The notes below the pieces were generated by a model. The model worked only from the letters and a program-made list of their open reading frames with translations. It did not search any database and was not told the DNA's origin. Shown here piece by piece: positions 1-5,652 of a DNA stretch of 5,652 nucleotides. Positions within the stretch are counted from its first letter, which is position 1. Each line of letters opens with the position of its first letter. Source of the DNA: Oceanicaulis sp. (GTDB lineage: Bacteria > Pseudomonadota > Alphaproteobacteria > Caulobacterales > Maricaulaceae); contig RKRX01000040.1 of NCBI GenBank assembly GCA_007571185.1, positions 1-5,652 of the forward strand, written 5' to 3'. The position numbers and the translations under genes were made by a program.

Positions 1-283
1 CGTGGTGCTGCTGGACGAGCCCGAGCTCGGACTGCATCCGGCAGCAATATCCTTGGTTGGAGCCATGATTCAGAACCTCGCCAAGGAACGGCAGGTTATC
101 GTGGCCACGCAGTCGCCGCTGCTTGTCGATTCGGTCGAACTTGAACAGATTGTCGTGTTGGATCTGGTGGACGGGGCGACAACGCTGCGCCAATTGAACA
201 CTGATGAATATCGCACGTGGCTTGATGAGGGATACGCCCCCGGTGATCTTTGGCTAAAGAATCTCATTGGAGGGCGTCCATGA
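1..283 (+). CDS. AAA/ABC-like ATPase (AAA_21 type), C-terminal part, 5' end outside window
   Basis: Seen: the reading frame is open from the left edge and stops with TGA at 281-283, giving about 93 residues. It begins with a Walker B strand and its acidic pair (VVLLDEPELGLHP), where the DE residues coordinate magnesium and activate water and LHP is the D-loop region. About 30 residues later comes a strand ending ATQSPLLVD, the switch/H-loop position of SMC/OLD-like ATPases. The tail ends LWLKNLIGGRP, which resembles the usual end of AAA_21 ATPases paired with DUF4276, so the C-terminus looks complete. The Walker A and signature parts lie outside the window. Context: its stop overlaps the next start codon (ATGA), implying translational coupling with the DUF4276 protein. 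Known: such ATPases act with a partner effector in defence-like or accessory modules. A role in phage defence here is inference only. Confidence 0.85.
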   Translation, partial: VVLLDEPELGLHPAAISLVGAMIQNLAKERQVIVATQSPLLVDSVELEQIVVLDLVDGATTLRQLNTDEYRTWLDEGYAPGDLWLKNLIGGRP

Positions 284-519
284 TCCGTCTGGCTGTTTCT
301 GTGGAAGGTCAGACGGAAGAAGAGTTCGTTAGGACAGTCCTGGCGCCCCACTTGAGACTTGGCGGGATTGAACCCGAGCCAATTCTTCTTGGCACCGGCC
401 GTGGTGGGCGAGGCGGGTCCGGCCTATACTGTGCTGGAATCGGTGAAGGTTCGAGCGCCCTGGCTTCTGGTGAATCTCGCCACGGCGGTTCTGGCCTCCA
501 TGGTTATCGCCTTGTTTGA
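280..519 (+). pseudogene. DUF4276 family protein, truncated after about 40 codons
   Basis: Seen: the ATG at 280 overlaps the ATPase stop and follows a strong Shine-Dalgarno, GGAGGG at 269-274, five bases upstream. The first residues, MIRLAVSVEGQTEEEFV, followed by LAPHLR and PILLGTGRGG, match the N-terminus of DUF4276 proteins. The EGxTE motif resembles the first acidic motif of Toprim-like nucleases, a suggestion rather than proof of function. From about codon 40 the frame becomes Gly/Ser/Arg-rich with no family character, because the underlying DNA is then mgtE read in another frame; it stops at 517-519 after 79 codons. Family members are usually around 200 residues, so most of the domain is missing. 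The product is probably non-functional. The family name is fairly certain from the N-terminus; the exact breakpoint is not. Confidence 0.7.
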
Positions 520-949
520 CCAGGCCATTGCGCAATGGGTGGCGCTGGCGGTGCTGATGCCCATCGTAGCGTCCATGGGAGGCAATGCCGGAACACAGTC
601 ATTGGCCGTGGCGGTGCGGGCGCTGGCCACACGAGATCTGACCGGGGCGAATTCCCTGCGTTTCGTCTGGCGCGAATCGGCGGTCGGGGTGGTCAACGGA
701 TTGATTTTTGCCGTGGTGATGGGTCTGGTGGCGGCTCTGTGGTTTGGGAAATTTGATCTGGCCTGGGTAATCGCCATCGCCATGGTGATCAATCTGGCGG
801 TGGCCGGTTTGGCGGGCGTGCTGGTTCCGCTTGGACTTAAACGCTTTGGCGCAGACCCGGCGGTGGCCTCTTCGGTTTTTGTGACGACGGTGACCGATAT
901 CGTGGGATTTTTGGCGTTTTTGGGTCTCGGCGCTCTTGTTTTGCTGTGA
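401..949 (+). pseudogene. mgtE: MgtE magnesium channel, C-terminal membrane domain only (5'-truncated)
   Basis: Seen: from roughly 401 to the TGA at 947-949 the frame encodes the five-helix membrane domain of MgtE. The helices lie at about 455-517, 536-598, 677-742, 758-832 and 869-943. Diagnostic motifs are PIVASMGGNAGTQ in helix 2 and SSVFVTTVTDIVGF in helix 5; the Asp of the latter, codon 896-898, corresponds to the pore magnesium ligand (Asp432 in Thermus thermophilus MgtE). Missing: the cytosolic N domain and the paired CBS domains that gate the channel, about 250 residues. In this frame an upstream TGA at 353-355 blocks extension; possible starts are TTG 359, GTG 401/404 or ATG 500, none with a clear ribosome site, and ATG 500 would lose helix 1. 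It is probably a remnant, though a minimal ungated channel cannot be excluded. Start coordinate is approximate. Confidence 0.75.
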
Positions 950-998
950 TTTTATCCTGAAGCTGACAGTGATGGTATGCAAACGTGGGGATGCAAGC

Positions 999-2003
999 AT
1001 GAAGATTTCGGCGACGGCCTTGGTTGTGTGTTTGATGATGCCTGCGCCGGTGATGGCGCAGCATGGTCCCTCGAACGGATGGGAGATATCGGGGCCGACC
1101 GATGGCCGATTGCGTCTGTCAGGACCGTGGAGCATTGGACCGCGGTTAGGTCTTGCGAGAGCAGGGCTATCCGTGGCGGCGTTTGAGGGTCGGATTTATG
1201 CTGCCGGCGGTGCAGGTCTTGTGGATCCGCGGGATGATTTTGAAGTCTTCGAACCCGAACGGGGCGATTGGCGTCCACTCAAGCCCATGCCTGTGGGTTT
1301 GGAGCGGTTCGGCATGACGGCGGCGCAAGGTCGGATCTATGTTGCAGGCGGTTACGCGGCCGATACCGAAGACGGCGCCGCCCCGGTCGATCAGGTCTGG
1401 TCTTATGATCCAGAGATGGATGTGTGGCGGGGTGAAACCGCATTGCCAGGCCCCAGAGCGGGCCTGTCGCTTGTTACTCATGGCGACAATATCTACGCCC
1501 TGGGCGGGGAAGACGGGACGCCGGGATTGTTTGTGTTTAACCTGGCCAGCCAAGAGTGGGGCGTGGTGGATGCGCCGCTGGAAATCAACCGACGCGGCGC
1601 TGCGGCTGTGGTGCTGGGAGACGAAATCTGGCTCATCGGCGGGGCGCGTGAGGGCAAGGCTAGCAATCGGGTCGATATTTACCACACCACGTCCCAAACC
1701 TGGCGGCGCGGTCTGGATTTGCCCGAACCGCGTGCGGGTCACTCGGCGGCGGTTCTGGGCGAACAAGTGCATATCTTCGGGGGGCGGAGTGCGGATATGC
1801 GCCGCACGCTGGCCAGCCATTTGTCCTTTTCTGAGGGGGCGGAACAATGGGAAATATACGCTGACATGCCTGCGGCGCGCACAGAGGCAGGCGTTGCAAA
1901 CCTGGAGGGCGGCGTCTGGTTGATCGGCGGCGGCGCCGGGGCGGGATTTTTCGCTCCGTTCACCGCCATTGACGCCGTTGATATTTTCTCGCCGCGGGAT
2001 TGA
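999..2003 (+). CDS. Exported kelch-repeat beta-propeller protein
   Basis: Seen: 334 residues. The N-terminus is a signal peptide: Lys2, a hydrophobic run to residue 18, and a VMA cleavage site before Gln21, so the mature protein should be periplasmic or secreted. Six kelch units are marked by double glycines at residues 70-71, 117-118, 169-170, 214-215, 261-262 and 310-311, spaced 45-52 residues, with the partner tryptophans at 91, 143, 187, 235 and 284. Trp44, ahead of unit one, can supply the strand that closes blade six, giving a complete six-bladed propeller with almost no extra domain. Start choice: ATG 999 has GGGG at 987-990 eight bases upstream and places the signal peptide at the very N-terminus; the in-frame ATG 972 and TTG 936 would add a poor leader. 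No catalytic residues are recognised, so ligand and role are unknown. It starts 49 bases after the mgtE remnant. Confidence 0.85.
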   Translation: MKISATALVVCLMMPAPVMAQHGPSNGWEISGPTDGRLRLSGPWSIGPRLGLARAGLSVAAFEGRIYAAGGAGLVDPRDDFEVFEPERGDWRPLKPMPVGLERFGMTAAQGRIYVAGGYAADTEDGAAPVDQVWSYDPEMDVWRGETALPGPRAGLSLVTHGDNIYALGGEDGTPGLFVFNLASQEWGVVDAPLEINRRGAAAVVLGDEIWLIGGAREGKASNRVDIYHTTSQTWRRGLDLPEPRAGHSAAVLGEQVHIFGGRSADMRRTLASHLSFSEGAEQWEIYADMPAARTEAGVANLEGGVWLIGGGAGAGFFAPFTAIDAVDIFSPRD

Positions 2004-2048
2004 GAAACGGTTTCGCTCTGCATGAGACATTGCCTGAAATTTGGCATT

Positions 2049-2061
2049 GAGTCCGAGACTC
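2049..2061. promoter_or_regulatory. Short perfect inverted repeat upstream of ivd, possible operator
   Basis: Seen: GAGTC-CGA-GACTC, a perfect 5-base inverted repeat with a 3-base centre, in the 97-base gap between the kelch gene and the isovaleryl-CoA dehydrogenase gene. It ends five bases before a TTGACG hexamer that could be a -35 element. The position would suit a regulator site, but the repeat is short, no copy was seen before the next liu genes, and I do not recognise it as a LiuR or LiuQ site. Function is inference. Confidence 0.25.
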
Positions 2062-2065
2062 GTGC

Positions 2066-2093
2066 TTGACGATCCAGGCGTACATGGTATCTC
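2066..2093 (+). promoter_or_regulatory. Candidate promoter for the liu genes, possibly giving a leaderless mRNA
   Basis: Seen: TTGACG at 2066-2071 matches the sigma-70 -35 consensus in five of six bases. A 16-base spacer leads to TATCTC at 2088-2093, a weak -10. Transcription would then start around 2100-2101, directly at the ATG of the dehydrogenase gene, which has no Shine-Dalgarno sequence. The two observations fit each other and leaderless messages are known in alphaproteobacteria, but the -10 is poor and this is inference. Confidence 0.3.
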
Positions 2094-2100
2094 ATAGCCC

Positions 2101-3273
2101 ATGATCTCGAACCAGTATCCCTCGCTTGAGTTCCCCTTGGGCGAAACCGCGGACATGCTGCGCGATACTGTGCAGTCGTTCGCGTCTGACCACATTGCCC
2201 CGCGCGCCGCTCAAATCGATGCGAGGGACGAGTTTCCGGCTGATCTCTGGCGAAAAATGGGTGAGTTGGGCCTTCTGGGCCTGACCGTTGAGGAGGCGTA
2301 TGGCGGCCCGGGCCTGGGTTATGTGGAACACTGCATCGCCATGGAGGAAATCTCCCGCGCCAGCGCATCGGTGGGCTTGAGCTATGGGGCGCACTCTAAT
2401 CTGTGTGTGAACCAGATTCGTTTGAACGGATCTGAAGCCCAAAAGCAGAAATACCTGCCCGGGCTGATTTCTGGCGAGCATGTGGGGGCGCTGGCCATGT
2501 CTGAACCCGGTGCGGGCTCGGATGTGGTGTCCATGCGCCTGCGTGCGGACAGAAAAGGCGATCACTTTGTTCTGAACGGCTCCAAAATGTGGATCACCAA
2601 CGGTCCAAGCGCAGACACATTGGTGATTTACGCCAAGACCGATCCCGATGCCGGCTCGGGGGGGATCACTGCTTTCCTGGTGGAGAAAGGTATGAAGGGT
2701 TTCTCCGTCGCCCAGAAACTCGACAAGCTCGGCATGCGTGGATCTGAAACCGGTGAGCTGGTTTTTGAAGACTGCGAGGTGCCGGAAGAGAACATTCTCG
2801 GCAAGGAGGGCGGCGGTATTCGCGTGCTGATGAGCGGGCTGGATTATGAGCGCTCTGTTCTGGCGGCCGGGCCGGTGGGCATCATGCAGGCGGCCATGGA
2901 TGTGGTTATGCCGTATGTGCATGAGCGCAGGCAATTCGGGCAACCCATCGGGGAGTTTCAACTGATCCAGGGCAAGATCGCAGACATGTATACCCGCATG
3001 AACGCCTCTCGCGCCTATGTGTATGCCGTGGCGCAAGCCTGTGATGCGGGCAAAACCACGCGCCAGGACGCAGCGGGCGCTATCCTGTTCGCTGGCGAAG
3101 CGGCCACCCGGGTGGCGCTGGACGCCATCCAGATTCTGGGCGGTAACGGCTATATCAATGAATATCCCACCGGTCGCCTGCTGCGCGACGCCAAGCTTTA
3201 TGAGATTGGCGCGGGCACCAGCGAGATACGCCGGATGCTGATTGGCCGTGAACTGTTTAACGCAACCGGTTAG
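2101..3273 (+). CDS. ivd: Isovaleryl-CoA dehydrogenase
   Basis: Role: FAD enzyme oxidising isovaleryl-CoA to 3-methylcrotonyl-CoA in leucine breakdown, passing electrons to electron-transfer flavoprotein; cytosolic. Seen: 390 residues, the normal bacterial length, with the acyl-CoA dehydrogenase N-terminal helical part (to about 125), middle beta domain (130-230) and C-terminal helical domain (240-390). The IVD hallmarks are EEISRAS and LSYGAHSN (82-100), [12 protein letters not shown] (131-142) and WITNGP (164-169). Glu250 in GLDYER is the helix-G catalytic base specific to IVD (Glu254 in human IVD), and the usual MCAD-type Glu near the C-terminus is replaced in YEIGAGTSE (367-375), as expected. 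[13 protein letters not shown] (344-356) is the FAD-contacting segment. Start: an in-frame TAG at 2095-2097 makes ATG 2101 the first possible start, although no ribosome site precedes it. It is the first gene of the liu set (liuA elsewhere). Confidence 0.96.
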   Translation: MISNQYPSLEFPLGETADMLRDTVQSFASDHIAPRAAQIDARDEFPADLWRKMGELGLLGLTVEEAYGGPGLGYVEHCIAMEEISRASASVGLSYGAHSNLCVNQIRLNGSEAQKQKYLPGLISGEHVGALAMSEPGAGSDVVSMRLRADRKGDHFVLNGSKMWITNGPSADTLVIYAKTDPDAGSGGITAFLVEKGMKGFSVAQKLDKLGMRGSETGELVFEDCEVPEENILGKEGGGIRVLMSGLDYERSVLAAGPVGIMQAAMDVVMPYVHERRQFGQPIGEFQLIQGKIADMYTRMNASRAYVYAVAQACDAGKTTRQDAAGAILFAGEAATRVALDAIQILGGNGYINEYPTGRLLRDAKLYEIGAGTSEIRRMLIGRELFNATG

Positions 3274-3309
3274 ACTGGAACTGGCCCTCTCAGAAAAGCG
3301 CGCTGTGGC

Positions 3310-3423
3310 ATGGGGGATGCGTTTCAGTCTGCAATCGGGAGGCAGACCGTTGTGCGTGAGGGGATCGATGGGTTAAGCACGCGGTCAGTCTTGATCCGCC
3401 AGAGGGAAACCTCCCGCCCATGA
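3310..3423 (+). other. Small ORF (37 codons) overlapping the start of the carboxylase beta gene
   Basis: Seen: ATG 3310 to TGA 3421-3423, beginning MGDAFQSAIGRQ and ending RQRETSRP. Its stop overlaps the ATG of the downstream gene as ATGA, the arrangement typical of translational coupling, and it fills most of the 146-base gap. Against it: no clear ribosome site before 3310, no recognisable family, and an ORF this short can arise by chance in GC-rich DNA. It could be a leader ORF that feeds ribosomes to the carboxylase start, whose own ribosome site is poorly placed. Coding status is uncertain. Confidence 0.2.
3327..3347. repeat. Inverted repeat in the ivd to carboxylase gap
   Basis: Seen: GTCTGC at 3327-3332 and its exact complement GCAGAC at 3342-3347 around a 9-base loop. 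No run of T follows, so it is not a standard terminator; it might be an mRNA processing or stability stem, or chance. Confidence 0.3.
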
Positions 3424-5027
3424 CCCAGATTGACACCCGGCTTGATGTGAACACCGACAGCTATAAGGCCAACCTCTGCGCCATGGACCGGTTGGTCGCC
3501 GGGCTGCGGCAAAAAACCGCCCGGGCGGCGCTGGGAGGCAGTGAACGGGCGCGGGAAAAACATCTCAAGCGTGGCAAGCTCCTGTCCCGGGACCGGGTGC
3601 AGCGCCTGCTGGATCCCGGTTCTCCTTTCCTGGAATTCAGCGCTTTGGCTGCCTATGACATGTATGAAGGCGATGTGCATGGCGCGGGCATGATCACCGG
3701 CATTGGCCGGGTGTCAGGCCGCGAGTGCGTGATTGTTTGCAATGACGCCACGGTAAAGGGCGGCACTTACTACCCCATGACGGTGAAAAAGCATTTGCGA
3801 GCTCAGGAAATTGCTCGCGAGAACCGTCTGCCCTGTCTCTATCTGGTGGATTCAGGCGGGGCGAATCTGCCGCATCAGGCCGAAGTGTTTCCTGATCGTG
3901 AGCATTTTGGTCGCATTTTCTTCAACCAGGCCAATCTGTCCTCTGCAGGCGTCGCACAGATTGCTGTGGTGATGGGCAGTTGCACCGCAGGCGGCGCCTA
4001 TGTGCCGGCCATGTCCGATGAAACCGTCATCGTGCGCAGACAGGGCACGATCTTTCTCGGTGGTCCGCCGCTGGTGAAAGCGGCCACCGGTGAAGTGATC
4101 TCGGCTGAAGACCTGGGCGGGGCGGACGTCCATGCGCGCCGATCCGGCGTGGTGGACCATTACGCCGCCGATGACGATCATGCCCTCCAGATCGCGCGCC
4201 GTATCGTGGCGGGGCTGAACAGCGTCAAACCCGGACAGGTCGTTGTGAAACAACCGCGCGCGCCTCTGTTAAGCCCGTCCGAGCTGGGTGGAGTCATTCC
4301 CGTTGACACGCGTCAGCCCTTTGATGTGCGCGAGGTGATTATCCGCCTGGTCGATGGTTCCGAGTTTGACGAGTTCAAGAAACTCTATGGTGAAACCTTG
4401 GTGACGGGCTTTGCCTGTCTGCACGGCATGCCGGTGGGCATTATCGCCAATAATGGCGTGCTGTTCTCTGAAAGCGCCCTCAAGGGAGCGCATTTTATTG
4501 AGCTGTGCTGTCAGCGCAAAATCCCGCTTTTATTTCTGCAAAATATCACGGGCTTCATGGTGGGCTCCAAATACGAATCGGGCGGCATCGCCAAGGATGG
4601 CGCCAAGCTGGTCACGGCGGTCTCCACCGCAAAGGTTCCGAAAATCACCGTGGTGATCGGCGGCTCTTACGGGGCTGGAAACTATGGCATGTGTGGTCGC
4701 GCCTTCAGTCCGCGTTTTCTGTTCATGTGGCCCAACGCCCGGATTTCGGTCATGGGCGGGGAACAGGCCGCCAGCGTGCTCGCCACTGTCAAACGCGATG
4801 GCATGCAGGCCCGGGGGGAAGAGTGGACGGTTGAGGACGAAGACGCCTTCAAGGCGCCGATCCGGGATAAATATGAGCGAGAGGGTTCACCCTATTATTC
4901 CACCGCCCGGATATGGGATGACGGCGTCATCGCGCCTGAGGAGACACGCCGCGTGGTAAGCTTGGCCCTGTCGGCCACGCTCAATGCGCCCATTGAGGAC
5001 ACCCGATTCGGTGTTTTCCGGATGTAG
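3420..5027 (+). CDS. liuB: Methylcrotonyl-CoA carboxylase, carboxyltransferase (beta) subunit
   Basis: Role: transfers carboxyl from biotin on the alpha subunit to 3-methylcrotonyl-CoA, forming 3-methylglutaconyl-CoA in leucine catabolism; works in an alpha/beta complex in the cytosol. Seen: 535 residues, the usual length, with two crotonase-fold carboxyltransferase halves (about 30-275 and 280-530). MCC-type motifs are [12 protein letters not shown] (114-125), SGGANLPHQ (145-153), [16 protein letters not shown] (186-201), [12 protein letters not shown] (214-225), [16 protein letters not shown] (344-359), QNITGFMVG (374-382) and [15 protein letters not shown] (414-428); the Gly/Ala-rich stretches form the oxyanion pockets. 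[11 protein letters not shown] and VKAATGE favour MCC over propionyl-CoA or geranyl-CoA carboxylases, the latter being the main alternative. Start: in-frame TGA at 3357-3359, no start codon before ATG 3420. The nearest Shine-Dalgarno-like GAGGG (3402-3406) is 13 bases away and partly pairs with CTCCC just after it, so initiation may be weak or coupled to the preceding small ORF. Confidence 0.96.
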   Translation: MTQIDTRLDVNTDSYKANLCAMDRLVAGLRQKTARAALGGSERAREKHLKRGKLLSRDRVQRLLDPGSPFLEFSALAAYDMYEGDVHGAGMITGIGRVSGRECVIVCNDATVKGGTYYPMTVKKHLRAQEIARENRLPCLYLVDSGGANLPHQAEVFPDREHFGRIFFNQANLSSAGVAQIAVVMGSCTAGGAYVPAMSDETVIVRRQGTIFLGGPPLVKAATGEVISAEDLGGADVHARRSGVVDHYAADDDHALQIARRIVAGLNSVKPGQVVVKQPRAPLLSPSELGGVIPVDTRQPFDVREVIIRLVDGSEFDEFKKLYGETLVTGFACLHGMPVGIIANNGVLFSESALKGAHFIELCCQRKIPLLFLQNITGFMVGSKYESGGIAKDGAKLVTAVSTAKVPKITVVIGGSYGAGNYGMCGRAFSPRFLFMWPNARISVMGGEQAASVLATVKRDGMQARGEEWTVEDEDAFKAPIRDKYEREGSPYYSTARIWDDGVIAPEETRRVVSLALSATLNAPIEDTRFGVFRM

Positions 5028-5117
5028 GCCAGGCGGTCGCGCCGCTGCATGAAAGAACGGCCTGCGTGTCTTGGTCGCGGCGGCAGGGCGTCGTAATCAG
5101 GGATCGGTCTGTTTTGA

Positions 5118-5122
5118 AAGGG
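5118..5122 (+). promoter_or_regulatory. Ribosome binding site of the hydratase gene
   Basis: AAGGG lies seven bases before ATG 5130. The in-frame TGA at 5115-5117 immediately upstream excludes any earlier start, so this site and the TGA together fix the start. Confidence 0.6.
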
Positions 5123-5129
5123 TGTCGCA

Positions 5130-5652
5130 ATGGGTTCTGAAAACCAGGTCCTGCTGGATGTCACACCTGCCGGTGTAGCCATTATCACCCTGAACCGTCC
5201 TGACAGACGCAATGCCTTCAACGCCGATGTGATCGCCCGCCTGTCGGATATTTTTGAAACCATGCGCGCCAATACCGATGAGGTGCGTGTGGTTTTCCTG
5301 CGTGGATCGGGCAAGAGCTTTTCCGCCGGCGCAGATCTGGAATGGATGAAAGCCGCCCGGAACTGGACTTATCAGGACAATCAGGAAGATGCTCTGGAAC
5401 TCGCGCACATGCTCAAGCGGCTTTATGACCTGCCGCAGACCACGATTGCCCTGGTGCAGGGCGCGGCCATGGGCGGCGGCGCCGGTTTGATGGCGGCCTG
5501 TGATGTGGCGGTGGTTGTCAAGGACGCCAGAATCTGCTTTTCTGAAGTACGTCTGGGCCTGACCCCGGCCACTATTTCTCCCTTTGTGGTGCGCGCCATT
5601 GGTCCGCGTTACGCCCGCGCCCTGTTTGCAACGGCTGAAGATTTTGATGGTG
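5130..5652 (+). CDS. liuC: Methylglutaconyl-CoA hydratase (enoyl-CoA hydratase family), 3' end outside window
   Basis: Role: hydrates 3-methylglutaconyl-CoA to HMG-CoA, the step after the carboxylase in leucine breakdown; cytosolic crotonase-fold enzyme. Seen: 174 codons from ATG 5130, still open at the right edge; members are about 260 residues, so roughly two thirds is present. The crotonase features are LNRPDRRNAF (21-30), the oxyanion-hole loop SFSAGADLEWM (63-73) and QGAAMGGGAGLMAACD (110-125). Glu139 in FSEVRLGL is the retained acid/base (Glu164 of rat crotonase), while the other classical Glu (Glu144) is Gly119. LTPATISPFVVRAIG (144-158) is the signature of the bacterial LiuC type. The identification rests on this motif plus its place right after the carboxylase beta gene; a general enoyl-CoA hydratase is the less likely alternative. 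It is separated by 102 bases from the upstream gene, but the same strand and pathway suggest co-expression. Confidence 0.9.
   Translation, partial: MGSENQVLLDVTPAGVAIITLNRPDRRNAFNADVIARLSDIFETMRANTDEVRVVFLRGSGKSFSAGADLEWMKAARNWTYQDNQEDALELAHMLKRLYDLPQTTIALVQGAAMGGGAGLMAACDVAVVVKDARICFSEVRLGLTPATISPFVVRAIGPRYARALFATAEDFDG

Noticed and set aside
280..949. A DUF4276-MgtE fusion protein
   Set aside because: The DUF4276 frame and the MgtE frame differ, and the DUF4276 frame stops at 517-519, so no single protein joins them without a frameshift.
1023..1031. Lipoprotein cysteine in the kelch signal peptide (Cys11)
   Set aside because: The residue before Cys11 is Val, unlike a lipobox, Cys11 lies within the hydrophobic core, and a good signal peptidase I site follows at residue 20.
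2004..2048. Terminator after the kelch gene
   Set aside because: Only GAAAC-G-GTTTC (one-base loop) and TGCC...GGCA (four-base stem, 2031-2046) are present, with no T-run; too weak to call.
2060..2100. LiuR (MerR-family) operator before ivd
   Set aside because: MerR-type sites are extended palindromes in the promoter spacer; the spacer here is not palindromic and does not resemble a LiuR motif as I recall it.
1167..2195. Long open frame of 342 codons on the minus strand opposite the kelch gene
   Set aside because: Its translation has no recognisable domain and is rich in Arg, Pro and His, as expected for the shadow of a GC-biased gene; the plus-strand kelch repeats are clear.
2092..3036. 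Open frame of 314 codons on the minus strand opposite the dehydrogenase gene
   Set aside because: The plus strand encodes an unmistakable isovaleryl-CoA dehydrogenase; the minus frame is a composition shadow rich in His and Arg.
5028..5129. Terminator or repeat element in the gap before the hydratase gene
   Set aside because: A four-base GCGG/CCGC stem at 5033-5045 and a loose CCTGC/GCAGG pairing are expected by chance in GC-rich DNA, and no T-run follows.

Overview
The window reads as moderately GC-rich bacterial chromosome, most likely from an alphaproteobacterium. This rests on the protein style of the leucine-degradation enzymes (an IVD with short N-terminus and '[15 protein letters not shown]'-type start) and on weak or absent Shine-Dalgarno sites before some genes. 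The taxonomic call is inference only. Every supported gene lies on the + strand.

Left part (1-949). The window opens inside a gene for an AAA/ABC-like ATPase. Its intact C-terminus overlaps by ATGA the start of a DUF4276 protein, a two-gene pair of the kind seen in defence-type accessory modules. The DUF4276 gene keeps only about its first 40 codons. Somewhere near 391-420 the sequence switches, in a different reading frame, to the 3' part of mgtE, the magnesium channel gene. The mgtE remnant keeps all five membrane helices but not the cytosolic N and CBS domains. This truncated-gene/truncated-gene junction is the most unusual thing in the window. It is a deletion or insertion scar, or an assembly chimera.

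Middle (999-2003). A single exported protein with six kelch repeats, predicted to be a periplasmic or secreted six-bladed beta-propeller of unknown ligand.

Right part (2101-5652). The first three genes of the leucine/isovalerate utilisation (liu) pathway in the classical order A-B-C: isovaleryl-CoA dehydrogenase, the carboxyltransferase (beta) subunit of methylcrotonyl-CoA carboxylase, and a methylglutaconyl-CoA hydratase cut by the window end. Together they convert isovaleryl-CoA to 3-methylcrotonyl-CoA, then 3-methylglutaconyl-CoA, then HMG-CoA. The biotin-bearing alpha subunit and HMG-CoA lyase would be expected just beyond the right edge. The liu genes are separated by fairly long gaps (146 and 102 bases) with small inverted repeats and, before the second gene, a 37-codon ORF whose stop overlaps the gene's start codon. 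No liuR-type regulator gene lies in the window.

There are no tRNA, rRNA, CRISPR or insertion-sequence features that I can support, and no gene-free stretch longer than 146 bases. I did not find a convincing new biological system. The best leads are the DUF4276/mgtE junction and the upstream region of the liu genes.
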